Positions 25,843 through 35,061 of a DNA stretch of 52,064 bases are shown piece by piece; the first letter of the stretch is position 1, and every line of letters starts with the position of its first letter. The translations under genes were made by a program, and so were the position numbers. The notes under the pieces are model-generated. The model saw nothing but the letters and a program-made list of their open reading frames with translations, ran no database searches and was not told the origin of the DNA. The DNA lies in NCBI GenBank assembly GCA_902495455.1, contig CABUXJ010000018.1:1-52064 (forward strand). The letters are read 5' to 3'. Source of the stretch: an uncultured Prevotella sp. (GTDB lineage Bacteria; Bacteroidota; Bacteroidia; Bacteroidales; Bacteroidaceae).

Positions 25843-28590
25843 TTATTTCGGTGCAGCAGCACCGGTTTCTGTTACAGATGTTCCGGCTTCCGTCGGTGCT
25901 GTATCTGCCGACGTCATGCCTGTCTGACCGTCTGCGTTTCCATTGCTTCCAGCATTTTCGTTGTCATCAACGTTTTTTTCGCTACCGTCTGTTTCGCCGA
26001 TGCTTTCATCTTCATCCGGCATCAGTTCCTTGCGGCGGGCGTCGTCACGGCGTTTCAACCACTTGAAGACCTCCTCGTAGGCGGCAAAATCTTTTTTGAG
26101 GTATTTCTGCTTCTTGCGCATTTCGTCATCCACATGTCCCTCACTATAGTAGTAGCGTTTGTATGAAGGTTCAAGCATGAAACTATGATGGAAATAAGCT
26201 AAATAATGCTTGATGCCATCTGTGTTTACAGGCTCTTTCCCATCAGCCTGCTCAACCGGCGCATTGGCATGAGTCTTCTCATACTCTTCCAAGTCTTTTG
26301 TATATTTGACGTATGCCGCATAGTCACTATCTCTCAGTTTGTCCTCTTCTTCATAGGACAACTTTCGAAATCCTTCTTCCGTTTCGTCCTGCATAAATGC
26401 GCTCATATCCGGCTGTGTTTCAGCCCTTGAAGCCCAAAGTATGCCTTTGAGATACCATTTCTTCGGGTTACTGTCATCCATACATGTCACCAAATCATCG
26501 GCTTCCTCAAACGACAGACGCCAATCCGGTATTTCCGTATAAAGGATGGCCTTGTTTTCCGTGCTGGAATTGAGAACAAAGTTCTTTGCCTTTATAAAGT
26601 TCTCATTTCCCTCATCCTTGCCGAAATAGTTTTTGAGGTTCATGAACATCTCCAACTTGTCAAGTCCGGCGGGAGACGCCCCATATTCCTTCAACCAATT
26701 GATATATTCCTGTGCCTTGGCGAACTTCTGCATCTGATAGTAGTTGAGAGCCTGAGCGACATAAATGTCGGCACGGTTCATCTTCACTATTACACCGTCC
26801 TTATTCACCGGAACATTGATACCTACAGAATCATCGATGAATGGAGCGAGCAACAGCGTGTCAGGAGTCCCATGACGCTGCAAGAGACGAGCCATGCGAT
26901 AATAGACATACGGCGCTATCTTCTTGGTGTACAAATCCGCTTCCGGCATTTTCTTCAACCAGTTGTACGCCATCATCGTGATTGTGTCCTGCTCTATCGT
27001 GTCATTGGCCAATCCTGTGTAAAGGTTATAGAAGTCTCCGCTCGACAATGGCGGCTTCTTTCCAGAAAGAAAATCATGTTTGTCACGCAAATAAACATTC
27101 ACCACCTCATCCTGTGTCAAAACGTGCTTACTGATATAAGAGTATGTGCACTTCATCGCACGCATTTCCTCCAATATCGGCACCACGGACGTCTCATAGA
27201 AGGGAAGGCTACGCATGGCACCATCCGGTTTGTTCTTGCCACTTGCTGCAATGACATCACGCACAGCCTTTGCCTCATCCGGTCTATGACGCTTGTCTAA
27301 CGCTGCCGCCACATCGTCCCATGTGTAGACGTATTCCTTTACGGAAAGCGACGTTCTTGAAGGGAGATACTGGCTGATGAACGTCCGCGCCTTGCGTGCG
27401 CGTCTTCCGGCTAGGTCACGATTGATTTTGTCTCCGCCATCCGGCGATGCCGTTCCGACAATAGTCGGAGCGGCCAAATCCTTTCCGTAAGACATCAGCT
27501 CTTCTGTCAACCTTATTCGTACAATCTCGTTTATGGAATCCTGAGTCAGTTCGTCCTTACCGGTCACAAACTTCAGTTGCAAGTCTTGGGCGACGTTTGA
27601 CACCTGATCTTCCGCCATGTCATAGTATTCCTCCGTCAGCTCCATTTCCGGAATGGCAACCGAGAAGTCGAGGAATTTGAAAGGGCGTATTCTCAGACAC
27701 GAACCACCAATCATGTTTTCATGATAAACGTGGTGATAGTCTTCGATGGCATATTTGCTCGGACCCTTATAATCACGCTTGGGATCTTTCTTTATATATA
27801 TAATTGTGGTGTCTATCATTTCCGGAATACCACCGTCAGCATATCCCGGAGCAAGCTTGTCGTTCTTGTGGAAATCAAAGCCCATACGCTTGTCCTGCAA
27901 CCCGTGATATTCCGATTCATCATAGACGATAGGTTTGCAATAGGCTACGGTGTCATCCGTCATACAGTCAACTGCGTATGTCTGCAATATCAGACGTGAC
28001 GACTCCTTGATCAGCTCCTTGTCAATAGGTATCTGGATACGAAACTGCTCCTCGCCATTGTCCGTTTCGATAATAACCGTACGTGGTTTCAGCTGCCGCT
28101 TTCCGGTTTTTCTGACCTCCCCCGTTCTTTGCACTTTTATAGGCTCCACGGTATAGTCTGTCACACCCTCCTTCACTTCAAACATCGCGGCCACGCCATC
28201 CTCTTCAACCATCAAGAGTATTGCCATTCCCGGCAAAATACTCAAGCCGCTGACCCTACCGTTACCCGCAGTCTTCCTGACGATATTGTTGTTTCTCTTG
28301 AATTTGGCCCAATTATCATACATCCGGAGCGGGTCTGAACTATTGAAAATCTTATAGAACTCTGTTTTTAACCTCTCTGCCTCCTGCCTATTAGCACACA
28401 TTTTATATAAGATAGGCTCTGTGAACTCTTTGTTTTCGTTCGCCTTATTGACAAGTTTCACCTTGAAACTTATCTGCATCTGTTCCTGCGCCTCTGCCAC
28501 CGACGTTCCGAGACAGAGTACGGTAACGAGCAGCAGAAGAAAGGTTGCCGCTGAATATATCTTGTTTCCTGACTTTATAGAGACTTTCAT
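25843..28590 (-). CDS. 915-residue exported protein with OmpA-like segment
   Basis: Signal peptide about 1-35 (ATFLLLLVTVLCLGTSVAEA). An N-terminal region of about 300 residues contains beta-rich repeats. At about residues 345-425 an OmpA/MotB-like segment is visible (LKFVTGKDELTQDSINEI ... GTASPDGGDKINRDLAGRRA), including the characteristic NxxLxxRRA pattern that lets such domains grip peptidoglycan. A helical region with TPR-like content follows (about 590-670), then an acidic, Glu/Asp-Gly-Asn-rich tail (about 865-915). OmpA-like cores are normally C-terminal, so a central one is unusual. It is 15 bases upstream of the barrel gene and 76 bases downstream of the small DUF3575-like gene. It may tie the surface apparatus to the cell wall. 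Confidence 0.65.
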   Translation of the reverse strand: MKVSIKSGNKIYSAATFLLLLVTVLCLGTSVAEAQEQMQISFKVKLVNKANENKEFTEPILYKMCANRQEAERLKTEFYKIFNSSDPLRMYDNWAKFKRNNNIVRKTAGNGRVSGLSILPGMAILLMVEEDGVAAMFEVKEGVTDYTVEPIKVQRTGEVRKTGKRQLKPRTVIIETDNGEEQFRIQIPIDKELIKESSRLILQTYAVDCMTDDTVAYCKPIVYDESEYHGLQDKRMGFDFHKNDKLAPGYADGGIPEMIDTTIIYIKKDPKRDYKGPSKYAIEDYHHVYHENMIGGSCLRIRPFKFLDFSVAIPEMELTEEYYDMAEDQVSNVAQDLQLKFVTGKDELTQDSINEIVRIRLTEELMSYGKDLAAPTIVGTASPDGGDKINRDLAGRRARKARTFISQYLPSRTSLSVKEYVYTWDDVAAALDKRHRPDEAKAVRDVIAASGKNKPDGAMRSLPFYETSVVPILEEMRAMKCTYSYISKHVLTQDEVVNVYLRDKHDFLSGKKPPLSSGDFYNLYTGLANDTIEQDTITMMAYNWLKKMPEADLYTKKIAPYVYYRMARLLQRHGTPDTLLLAPFIDDSVGINVPVNKDGVIVKMNRADIYVAQALNYYQMQKFAKAQEYINWLKEYGASPAGLDKLEMFMNLKNYFGKDEGNENFIKAKNFVLNSSTENKAILYTEIPDWRLSFEEADDLVTCMDDSNPKKWYLKGILWASRAETQPDMSAFMQDETEEGFRKLSYEEEDKLRDSDYAAYVKYTKDLEEYEKTHANAPVEQADGKEPVNTDGIKHYLAYFHHSFMLEPSYKRYYYSEGHVDDEMRKKQKYLKKDFAAYEEVFKWLKRRDDARRKELMPDEDESIGETDGSEKNVDDNENAGSNGNADGQTGMTSADTAPTEAGTSVTETGAAAPK

Positions 28591-28666
28591 CTTTACTTCC
28601 GGAATTTCTTGTATGTTGACTTAAATGGTTGTGATGTTATATTCCTTTATATATAATAATGTGAGC

Positions 28667-29224
28667 CTATTTCAGTATGTATGTCACTGACACACCGATG
28701 CGTGTCGGCAGAAGGACGTAACCCTTGGCGTTTGCACGCTCAACGCCGCCGATGGAATAGTCGGTGTCGTATTTATCATTTTCAAAATACTCCTTATGGC
28801 GATATACTATCGCGCCGAAACCGGCATGGCAGTCTATGTTCAGTCGGTGTGTGACGTTGAACACATATCCGAATGTCAGCCCCATGCCAAGGGCCAGTCC
28901 GTCGTAAACTTTTCCTTTCCACGTGATGTCATAGGAAGCTCCGATACCTCCTATGCCCACAAACTCACGGTGCATTGGACGGCCGGAGAAAAAGTATCTG
29001 AACTCCGGCTGCACACCAATGAATCTGATATCTTTTCCCCAAGGCTTGCTACAGCCCAACACGTTGACGCCCACTGTCGAGCGTTCACCAGTCACAAGTT
29101 CAAATCCTAAACTCGGAGTCATCAGCAGGTCCGTGGCCACATCCGTGTTCACGGCCAACATCTGAGCGTCAGCATTGCGACACCCCATCACGATGAGGAA
29201 TATCAAGAGTAGTCTTTTCATCAC
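28667..29224 (-). CDS. Small outer-membrane protein, DUF3575-like
   Basis: A 185-residue protein with signal peptide MMKRLLLIFLIVMGCRNADA. It has an eight-stranded-barrel look: NTDVATDLLMTPSLGFELV, GVQPEFRYFFSGRPMHREFVGIG, and YNxGLALGMGLTFGYVF. These fit DUF3575, a Bacteroidota family repeatedly found with fimbrillin genes. A Cys at residue 15 of the signal is not in a convincing lipobox. It comes first in a sub-run with the 915- and 712-residue genes. The other DUF3575 member of the window is at 35.1-36.6 kb. Confidence 0.75.
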   Translation of the reverse strand: MMKRLLLIFLIVMGCRNADAQMLAVNTDVATDLLMTPSLGFELVTGERSTVGVNVLGCSKPWGKDIRFIGVQPEFRYFFSGRPMHREFVGIGGIGASYDITWKGKVYDGLALGMGLTFGYVFNVTHRLNIDCHAGFGAIVYRHKEYFENDKYDTDYSIGGVERANAKGYVLLPTRIGVSVTYILK

Positions 29225-29556
29225 TTTGTTGTTATGCAGCGTATGGCGGCGTCCCTCATGACGGTCTTGCTGCCGGATTTTCGTCCCGTCGTCGGACGAC
29301 GGGAAAAATTGGAGTCATCTTGGATTTGGAGTGGCAGACATCTATTCGTATGCCTTTCGCGTGGCTTTCTTGTCAATGAGTACGGCTGTACGAGACTTTC
29401 TTTTCTGTCTGTCACTCCAGATTATCAATGCCCCAAAAATAATCTTTTCTTTATACCAGCCATTCATCGCACAGACAACCCGGAGACAGCTCCGCGCTGT
29501 CTGTGCGGTATCATGGATTCATTAGTATCTCATACCATGCGGGGGCTCTCCGCAAA
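29225..29556. promoter_or_regulatory. 332-base gap with palindromes and a candidate promoter for the DUF3575-like gene
   Basis: No gene is supported. Visible elements: CGCACAGACA/TGTCTGTGCG arms (29468-29477 and 29498-29507), about 50 bases beyond the fimbrillin stop and possibly a terminator; a minus-strand -7-like box TATTTTTG (29441-29434) without a good -33; and a near-perfect 19-base palindrome CCCGTCGTCGGACGACGGG (29285-29303) 61 bases before the next start codon, possibly an operator or leader hairpin. The gap divides the fimbrillin genes from the 20.8-29.2 kb sub-run. Confidence 0.45.
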
Positions 29557-30726
29557 TCAGAGAGTCACGCCGCCGACATTGTCGTCATCAATCTCCCACG
29601 GCGCCAACGTCGCATTGAGATAAATCTCCTGCGGGCCGTGGATGGTGAGCTTGACGTTGTATGACTTTCCGGCCTCGTATGCCTTGGAGTTCTGCAACTC
29701 TATGGGATGTTCCGATACAAAGACGTTGCCGTCCTTATCCTTCAGCGTGATTTCCACGAGATAGCGATAACCGGCTGCGGCCATTGAGGCGTCGGGGACG
29801 GGCAGCAGGATGCCTTGTCCGAGCGTCGTCTCTGTCTCCATAACCCAGTGATCGTCGCGGAAGTCAACGTCCAGACTGTCTTTCAGCAGGAAGTCAGCCA
29901 CATTGTTGTTCCAGTCGTAAGAGACCGTACCCTCGTTGTCGGCAGTTTCCGAATCGGCAATGACTAACCGGGCTATCGTCGGTACGGCCTTGATGGCGAT
30001 GCTCTTGACACCCATCTTCAGAGCTGACTCGATGGAACCCTTGGCATCCTCACCCGGCACGCAGCTGAACGTGAGACGCATCAACACGTGGCGGAAAGTG
30101 ATGGCCGGGATGTCATCACCCTTGTCGGCCTGACGGAAATATTTGGCGCAATAGGCCAACGGATCCGTGGACGTCGTGCGTCCCCAGATGATGTCCTGCG
30201 TTCCGTCGATAGGAATGTTAGCTATGCGCTGAGTCCCATTGGCCTCCAAGTTGCCGTTTCCGACACGGGGATAATAGCCGTAGAACTGATATTTATACCA
30301 GTTGCCCACGGGATACCAGCGTGTCTCACCGTCCGTCCACACGATGTTTGTGCCCACGGCCTGATCTGCTTCATTCTTTTCATAGACAGCGTTTGCTTCC
30401 AAGTTGTCTATCCATACTGAATAGTTAGTGTTTCCGCCGACAGAAGGTGTCCAGTCTATCGGCAGCTCATTGGGATTGACGTTCAGCAAACCGTTAGCCA
30501 GACAAAATATGCCCAGACCATCGGCCTCGAAGAGACCGGCAGCGTCTGACTCCAAACTGGCACGTGTGCCGGCTGCGCCTGACGACAGACGTATCTCTAC
30601 GGGAGCTTCCACGCCGACACCACCATCAGCAGCCTCGTTGCCGGGCGACAACGTTTCGTCGTCGCCCGAGCAGCCGGCCAAAACAGATGCGGCAGCAAAG
30701 CCGAATATCCATAAGTGTTTGTTCAT
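29557..30726 (-). CDS. Fimbrillin family lipoprotein
   Basis: A 389-residue precursor with lipobox ASVLAGCSGDD (Cys about residue 19). Fimbrillin features: a WTDGETRWYPVGNWYKYQFYGY block (about 130-150), the sequence NIPIDGTQDIIWG (about 170), the block PAITFRHVLMRLTFSCVPG (about 205), and a C-terminal KSYNVKLTIHGPQEI...ATLAPW strand pair. The latter two blocks are shared with the two fimbrillins upstream. These are the Mfa-like subunit pattern, predicting a polymerised or tip-located surface adhesin subunit. The gap to the upstream fimbrillin is 33 bases. Confidence 0.85.
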   Translation of the reverse strand: MNKHLWIFGFAAASVLAGCSGDDETLSPGNEAADGGVGVEAPVEIRLSSGAAGTRASLESDAAGLFEADGLGIFCLANGLLNVNPNELPIDWTPSVGGNTNYSVWIDNLEANAVYEKNEADQAVGTNIVWTDGETRWYPVGNWYKYQFYGYYPRVGNGNLEANGTQRIANIPIDGTQDIIWGRTTSTDPLAYCAKYFRQADKGDDIPAITFRHVLMRLTFSCVPGEDAKGSIESALKMGVKSIAIKAVPTIARLVIADSETADNEGTVSYDWNNNVADFLLKDSLDVDFRDDHWVMETETTLGQGILLPVPDASMAAAGYRYLVEITLKDKDGNVFVSEHPIELQNSKAYEAGKSYNVKLTIHGPQEIYLNATLAPWEIDDDNVGGVTL

Positions 30727-30759
30727 GAACAGCTATTATGTATTAGTTGTTGTATGAAA

Positions 30760-31959
30760 TTAGATTTCCGGATCTACAGGTATGTCTTCGTCGGAAGTCC
30801 ACGGTGTCAGAGTCGCGGTAACTTCAATCTGTTCAAGACCCCATACTGAAATCTGAACATTGTATGAGTGCCCGGCCTCAAATGCGCCGCTTGTAGGAAG
30901 AGGTATTGATGTCTTGGTTGTGAATGTCTCTTCTGAAACGTCTCCCGAAGCTGTTGTCTGAACAGACTGAACAAGTTCAATCTCCATCACATAACCTTCA
31001 TTCTGAGGAGCAACGAGCAGAGCCTCGCCGATTCCCACACCTTCTATGTTGCTCACGGGAGTGTCTTCCAATACGGTCAACTCGGTTCCATCTTCTGACT
31101 TCTGTTTCAATACCATTTTTTCGGTTTCTTCATCCGTCGGGTTGAGCTGGAGCTGGTCTATTGCCTCTTCGCCTGTATAGGCAACAATAAGTTTACCGGT
31201 TCTCTTTGAAAGAACTTTTATGCTGCGAACTTTTATGTTCTTTGCAATGATTGCCTGCTTTTCCTCCTCTGTAGACTGGCTGTTTCCTGGAACGGCTGTA
31301 AACTGCAGACGTGTCAGAAGGTGCTTGAAAATAAGTTCAGGCTGTACACCGTTACGTGCTGCGAAAGCAGAATAAGCTCTCTCTGCAGAAACCTTTTCGT
31401 TAGAGCCGTCATACTCAGCCTTTGCGACCATGACATCCTGAGAACCGTCTATCGTAATGTTGTAAGACAACTCTGTTTCTGTTGCTGTCAGCTCTTCGGT
31501 AATAGCTTTGTCCGTAGCATTCAGCTCATCTACATGATAAGCCCAAAAGTCAGCCACAGTGTTGTCGGTCGGATAATATTTGATATCTCCTTTCACCGTC
31601 AATGCCAAATCACGGTTGCTTCCTGTAGGAGCATACAGTTCCTCGTCCCAAAACAGCTTCTTTCCGCCATCCTTGTCTGTGTAATATGACAGACCTGTCT
31701 CGGCAGCTTCTATTGTTCCTTTCTTAAGCATGAACACCTTGATTAACTGACCATTCCAAACATTAGTCTCGTCAGTCGTTCCACCGACGGTTCCACTACC
31801 ACGAGTAATCACATTGCTGGACATACCAATCTTAATTGGCACCAGTTCTGAATTCTCAACATCACCGACGTTGGCTGCACCGCCATCGATAGATTCTTCT
31901 GAAGAGCAACTGCAAAGCATTCCTGCTACTGCAAATGCAAAAAACAAAGATTTCTTCAT
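30760..31959 (-). CDS. Fimbrillin family lipoprotein
   Basis: A 399-residue precursor starting MKKSLFFAFAVAGMLCSCSS; the lipidated Cys is about residue 16 or 18. The mature part has DFWAYHVDELNA (about 138), SYNITIDGSQDVMVAKAEY (about 165), PELIFKHLLTRLQFTAVPG (about 205) and the C-terminal HSYNVQISVWGLEQIEVTATLTPW, all fimbrillin hallmarks. The TIDGSQDVM and HLLTRLQF blocks make it close to the 32.0-33.5 kb paralogue. It is separated from that gene by 62 AT-rich bases. It may serve as major or minor pilin. Confidence 0.87.
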   Translation of the reverse strand: MKKSLFFAFAVAGMLCSCSSEESIDGGAANVGDVENSELVPIKIGMSSNVITRGSGTVGGTTDETNVWNGQLIKVFMLKKGTIEAAETGLSYYTDKDGGKKLFWDEELYAPTGSNRDLALTVKGDIKYYPTDNTVADFWAYHVDELNATDKAITEELTATETELSYNITIDGSQDVMVAKAEYDGSNEKVSAERAYSAFAARNGVQPELIFKHLLTRLQFTAVPGNSQSTEEEKQAIIAKNIKVRSIKVLSKRTGKLIVAYTGEEAIDQLQLNPTDEETEKMVLKQKSEDGTELTVLEDTPVSNIEGVGIGEALLVAPQNEGYVMEIELVQSVQTTASGDVSEETFTTKTSIPLPTSGAFEAGHSYNVQISVWGLEQIEVTATLTPWTSDEDIPVDPEI

Positions 31960-32021
31960 GTTCTTGTTTTTTTTTAAATTAATACTAAAGTTTCTATTTG
32001 ATTACAAGTTTATTGTTTTCC

Positions 32022-33488
32022 TTATTCAATCTCACTTATTTCCGGTTCATCATCATCCACCTCTATCGGGTCGTCCTCATCTTTCCACATGTCGATGTTG
32101 GCTGAGACTGCTATTTGTTTGAGTCCATACACCATAATACTTATCGTGTAGATCTTTCCGCGCTGGAACTCTCCGGCAGACAACGCTACTTGATATTCAG
32201 CTTTAAGCTCTTTGCCAAAATCCGTCTCGTTGCCATCATTGTCTATTCGCTTTTGTCTGAATCTGAGTGTTATGTCATACCCCTCTTGACCAAAAGAGTC
32301 GGGAGACGGAATCATCACCGAACCGCCTACGTCAACGCCACTTTCCGGTCTTTCCTTTATCGACAAACCCTTATATTCCGGTTTCCACTTCAGATTATCC
32401 AAAGGTGTAAATTCAGCGCACTCACCTCCATTTTCCACCGGATTGTCTTTCAACGTAATGTCGGTCAGTGATTCGGGGTCGGGATAATAACCAATCTGAC
32501 GATAGGCATTGTTGTCACTCGGCTCGTGAGGATTAGCATTTGCCACGACCAATGTTCCTCGGTTGGGTGCTTTCACATCTATACCGGTGATGGTTATTCT
32601 GTCTGATTCCTCATCACCCGGATAAGCCTTGAATTTGAGCTGCACAAACTGATGTTCGAGATTGACGACCGGATTGACACCACGGTGAGCTGCGAACGTG
32701 CTGTAGAGTCCGATATTCAAGACTTGGTCCCGCTCTTCTTTAGTCATACTGCTGATATTCTGCTTGCTGTCAAGCACCTCACCGGTCAGAGCGGGAGCAT
32801 ATCCGCACATGACATCTTGAGTTCCGTCAATCGTGACATCATAGGAGATCTCATTTTTGTTTCCTCCACGATGAGGAATGGCCGTATTGTCAAGATTGTC
32901 TATATGATAGGCAAAGAAATTATATCCGGCCTCCTGATAGACATGACTGTAATAAAGCGATTGCGACAGATAGTTTGTCCCGTCAGCAGTCATTTTCCCT
33001 TTAACAAAGTCAAACGCTCCGGGATAGTCGGGTGTCAACTTCGCAGGAAATCCGTAGTTGTAGTCATCTTCTCCATCTACGAGACAATAAGCAGCATCCG
33101 GGTCTTCCTTGGGCTCTCCATACATACGTGTTTTCGTCAAGTCGATTTCCTTTCCAGCCAAGGGACCTTGTGCTTCTGTCGTGCCTCTGAATGCAAAGAC
33201 ATAAAACTTCGACTTCTCATATTTCTTGTTTTCCAAATCCGTGAACGGACCGGTTCCGCTTCTTGTGGCAACCACTGAAAAGAAGTTCTGAGGATTGATG
33301 AACACCATGATAGGCGTTTTGTCATAAGCCTCTTCGTTCTGTATCACACTGTTGTTGCCGCTATATTCCAATCCGGGATAAGAGTCGGAACATGATGTCA
33401 AGTTCACAGTCGCTACCGCAGCCATGACACATGCCGTCATTTTCTGTCTGTATGCCTTCTTTATCATCTCGATCTTTATATCTTCCAT
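32022..33488 (-). CDS. Fimbrillin family lipoprotein, large
   Basis: The frame opens at 33581 but overlaps the upstream gene and encodes a non-signal extension. MEDIKIEMIKK (ATG 33488) or MIKKAYRQK (ATG 33467) gives a lipoprotein signal ending AAVATVNLTSCSD. From 33488 the protein is 488 residues. Shared fimbrillin blocks: NFFAYHIDNLDN, SYDVTIDGTQDVMCGYAP, PVVNLEHQFVQLKFKAYPG and KIYTISIMVYGLKQIAVSANI. Long inserts in the N-terminal half make it larger than its two downstream paralogues. The acidic last 20 residues (DDDEPEISEIE) are unusual for a pilin whose C-terminus takes part in strand exchange. Probably a tip or accessory fimbrillin. Confidence 0.82.
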   Translation of the reverse strand: MEDIKIEMIKKAYRQKMTACVMAAVATVNLTSCSDSYPGLEYSGNNSVIQNEEAYDKTPIMVFINPQNFFSVVATRSGTGPFTDLENKKYEKSKFYVFAFRGTTEAQGPLAGKEIDLTKTRMYGEPKEDPDAAYCLVDGEDDYNYGFPAKLTPDYPGAFDFVKGKMTADGTNYLSQSLYYSHVYQEAGYNFFAYHIDNLDNTAIPHRGGNKNEISYDVTIDGTQDVMCGYAPALTGEVLDSKQNISSMTKEERDQVLNIGLYSTFAAHRGVNPVVNLEHQFVQLKFKAYPGDEESDRITITGIDVKAPNRGTLVVANANPHEPSDNNAYRQIGYYPDPESLTDITLKDNPVENGGECAEFTPLDNLKWKPEYKGLSIKERPESGVDVGGSVMIPSPDSFGQEGYDITLRFRQKRIDNDGNETDFGKELKAEYQVALSAGEFQRGKIYTISIMVYGLKQIAVSANIDMWKDEDDPIEVDDDEPEISEIE

Positions 33489-33570
33489 CGTTGTTAGTTC
33501 TTTATAATATTGTTGTCGCCACAGGTTTTCTATCTTATGAACCGTGAGCCACCGCGGTGCATCACTGTCA

Positions 33571-35061
33571 TCAGATGTCAATTATTAGGTTGTCCGTGCA
33601 ATCCACCCAAGCATCTATACCTCCGGTGTTATCATCATTAGAAAGAATGTTCTTGCCGTCGACGACTATATCCGCCACTATGTTCAGCACACCTTTGGCT
33701 CCATTGCGGATGGCATGGCGGCCGTCGCTTGTGACCGTAATCAGATTGGCGTTGCGCAGGGTGTTGTACAGGTTTATCTTTCCCTGTATCTTCTTTTTCT
33801 TCTTCGCAATGCCGTCCTTTTCGTTCGGGTCATGCACGGCATCTCCTTTCTCATCATAGGTCACGACATGAGTGAATATGATGACCTGCAATATTCCGGG
33901 ACCGGTATTCACATCAGGCGTACTATTCTGTACAATGCTTGGCACATCAATCGCTCCATGCACCTTTAAGGAAGTGGACGTCTCGCTATCTCTTGTTTCG
34001 TCAGCCTTGGTCATCACCTTGCATGTGCGGTCTATCTTCAGATAGCCGTTAGACAAATTTACCTCACGCGGGATGCCGGCCATCTCGATCCACACCGAAT
34101 CCACAATGAAACGGACGTCGTCTTCTTTGCCTTTTCCGACGAGATTGAGTCTCTTTTGGATGGTGAAGTTGATGTCTATGTGCTGGGTTACGGGGCGCGG
34201 CGAGAACTTGCACGTCACGGTGCTTCCGGTTTCTATGCGGCGTGCCGGCAAGGTGTCATAGAATACAGGTCTGATGTCCGGCTGAATGTATTGGGCGTAT
34301 GGATTGTAGTCCTGCCAGTCAACAAGTGTCTTGCGCAGATTTTCATCACCTTTAGGGTAAACCTTATATTCCACATAGATGTCCTGCAGGTTCTTTTCTC
34401 CGGTCTCATCCCTGAGATATTCGACCACGTCAGGGTATATCATCTCCTCGTCGTTCATCCTGAACGCGATGAACTTATAGTCGCCGGGGCGTATCTGAAA
34501 TTCCGGGAGCGTGCCGCCTGGAGCCGGCTGAGACTTCTGAGCGACGTCGCTACCTTCGTCATCCTTGCTGTCATCCTCGTCGCCGTCATCACTATTGTTT
34601 CCGTCACCGTCCGTCCTTGTTGCCGGCGCGATTTCGCGACGTGGCGAAGCCAATGTCCCACCGTCGACAGGTCCGTCATCCCCACCGGGAAGTTCTTCTT
34701 CGACACTATCGTCGGCATGAGGATCGGGAGTCGTTTCGGGAGTCTCTTCGCCGGACGGACTATTCTCATCATCAGATGTTGACGGTCCGTTGAACACGAA
34801 GCGGCCGCGGACGGGGTCCTTGGGACTGACAATCATTGCCGCCTTCCAGTGGTTGATGACCCTGTCGGCTATCACATACATGGAGTCGTTGGCTGCGATG
34901 TCTTTCGCGTATGAGTTCCAATTGAATTCATATTTGACCTTGGCCTGATGGGGATGCTCGGGGTTGTAGCACAGATCTACGTCTGTGGTACATGAGGAGA
35001 CGGCCACCACGGCAAGTAGCATGGTCATGACAACCGTCATCATCATCTTTTCAGTCTTCAT
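33571..35061 (-). CDS. DUF5119-type fimbria-locus lipoprotein
   Basis: A 496-residue lipoprotein with lipobox AVVAVSSCTTDVDL (Cys about 24). The mature start LCYNPEHPHQAKVKYEFNW carries the HPH...V.F.W pattern of DUF5119, a family seen beside Bacteroidales fimbrillins and related in position to anchor/Mfa2-type subunits. An acidic low-complexity insert (about residues 100-180, rich in Asp, Glu, Gly, Ser) splits the domain. Later parts (TFxIQKRLN, WIEMAGIPREVNLSNGYL) resemble Mfa2/FimB-like proteins. Its start overlaps the stop of the upstream DUF3575 gene by 4 bases (ATGA), indicating coupled translation. Anchor function is inference. Confidence 0.75.
   Translation of the reverse strand: MKTEKMMMTVVMTMLLAVVAVSSCTTDVDLCYNPEHPHQAKVKYEFNWNSYAKDIAANDSMYVIADRVINHWKAAMIVSPKDPVRGRFVFNGPSTSDDENSPSGEETPETTPDPHADDSVEEELPGGDDGPVDGGTLASPRREIAPATRTDGDGNNSDDGDEDDSKDDEGSDVAQKSQPAPGGTLPEFQIRPGDYKFIAFRMNDEEMIYPDVVEYLRDETGEKNLQDIYVEYKVYPKGDENLRKTLVDWQDYNPYAQYIQPDIRPVFYDTLPARRIETGSTVTCKFSPRPVTQHIDINFTIQKRLNLVGKGKEDDVRFIVDSVWIEMAGIPREVNLSNGYLKIDRTCKVMTKADETRDSETSTSLKVHGAIDVPSIVQNSTPDVNTGPGILQVIIFTHVVTYDEKGDAVHDPNEKDGIAKKKKKIQGKINLYNTLRNANLITVTSDGRHAIRNGAKGVLNIVADIVVDGKNILSNDDNTGGIDAWVDCTDNLIIDI

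Noticed and set aside
29225..29556. Short plus-strand frames in the gap between fimbrillin and DUF3575-like genes
   Set aside because: They overlap palindromes and flanking genes, lack a signal peptide or domain, and run against the direction of the locus.
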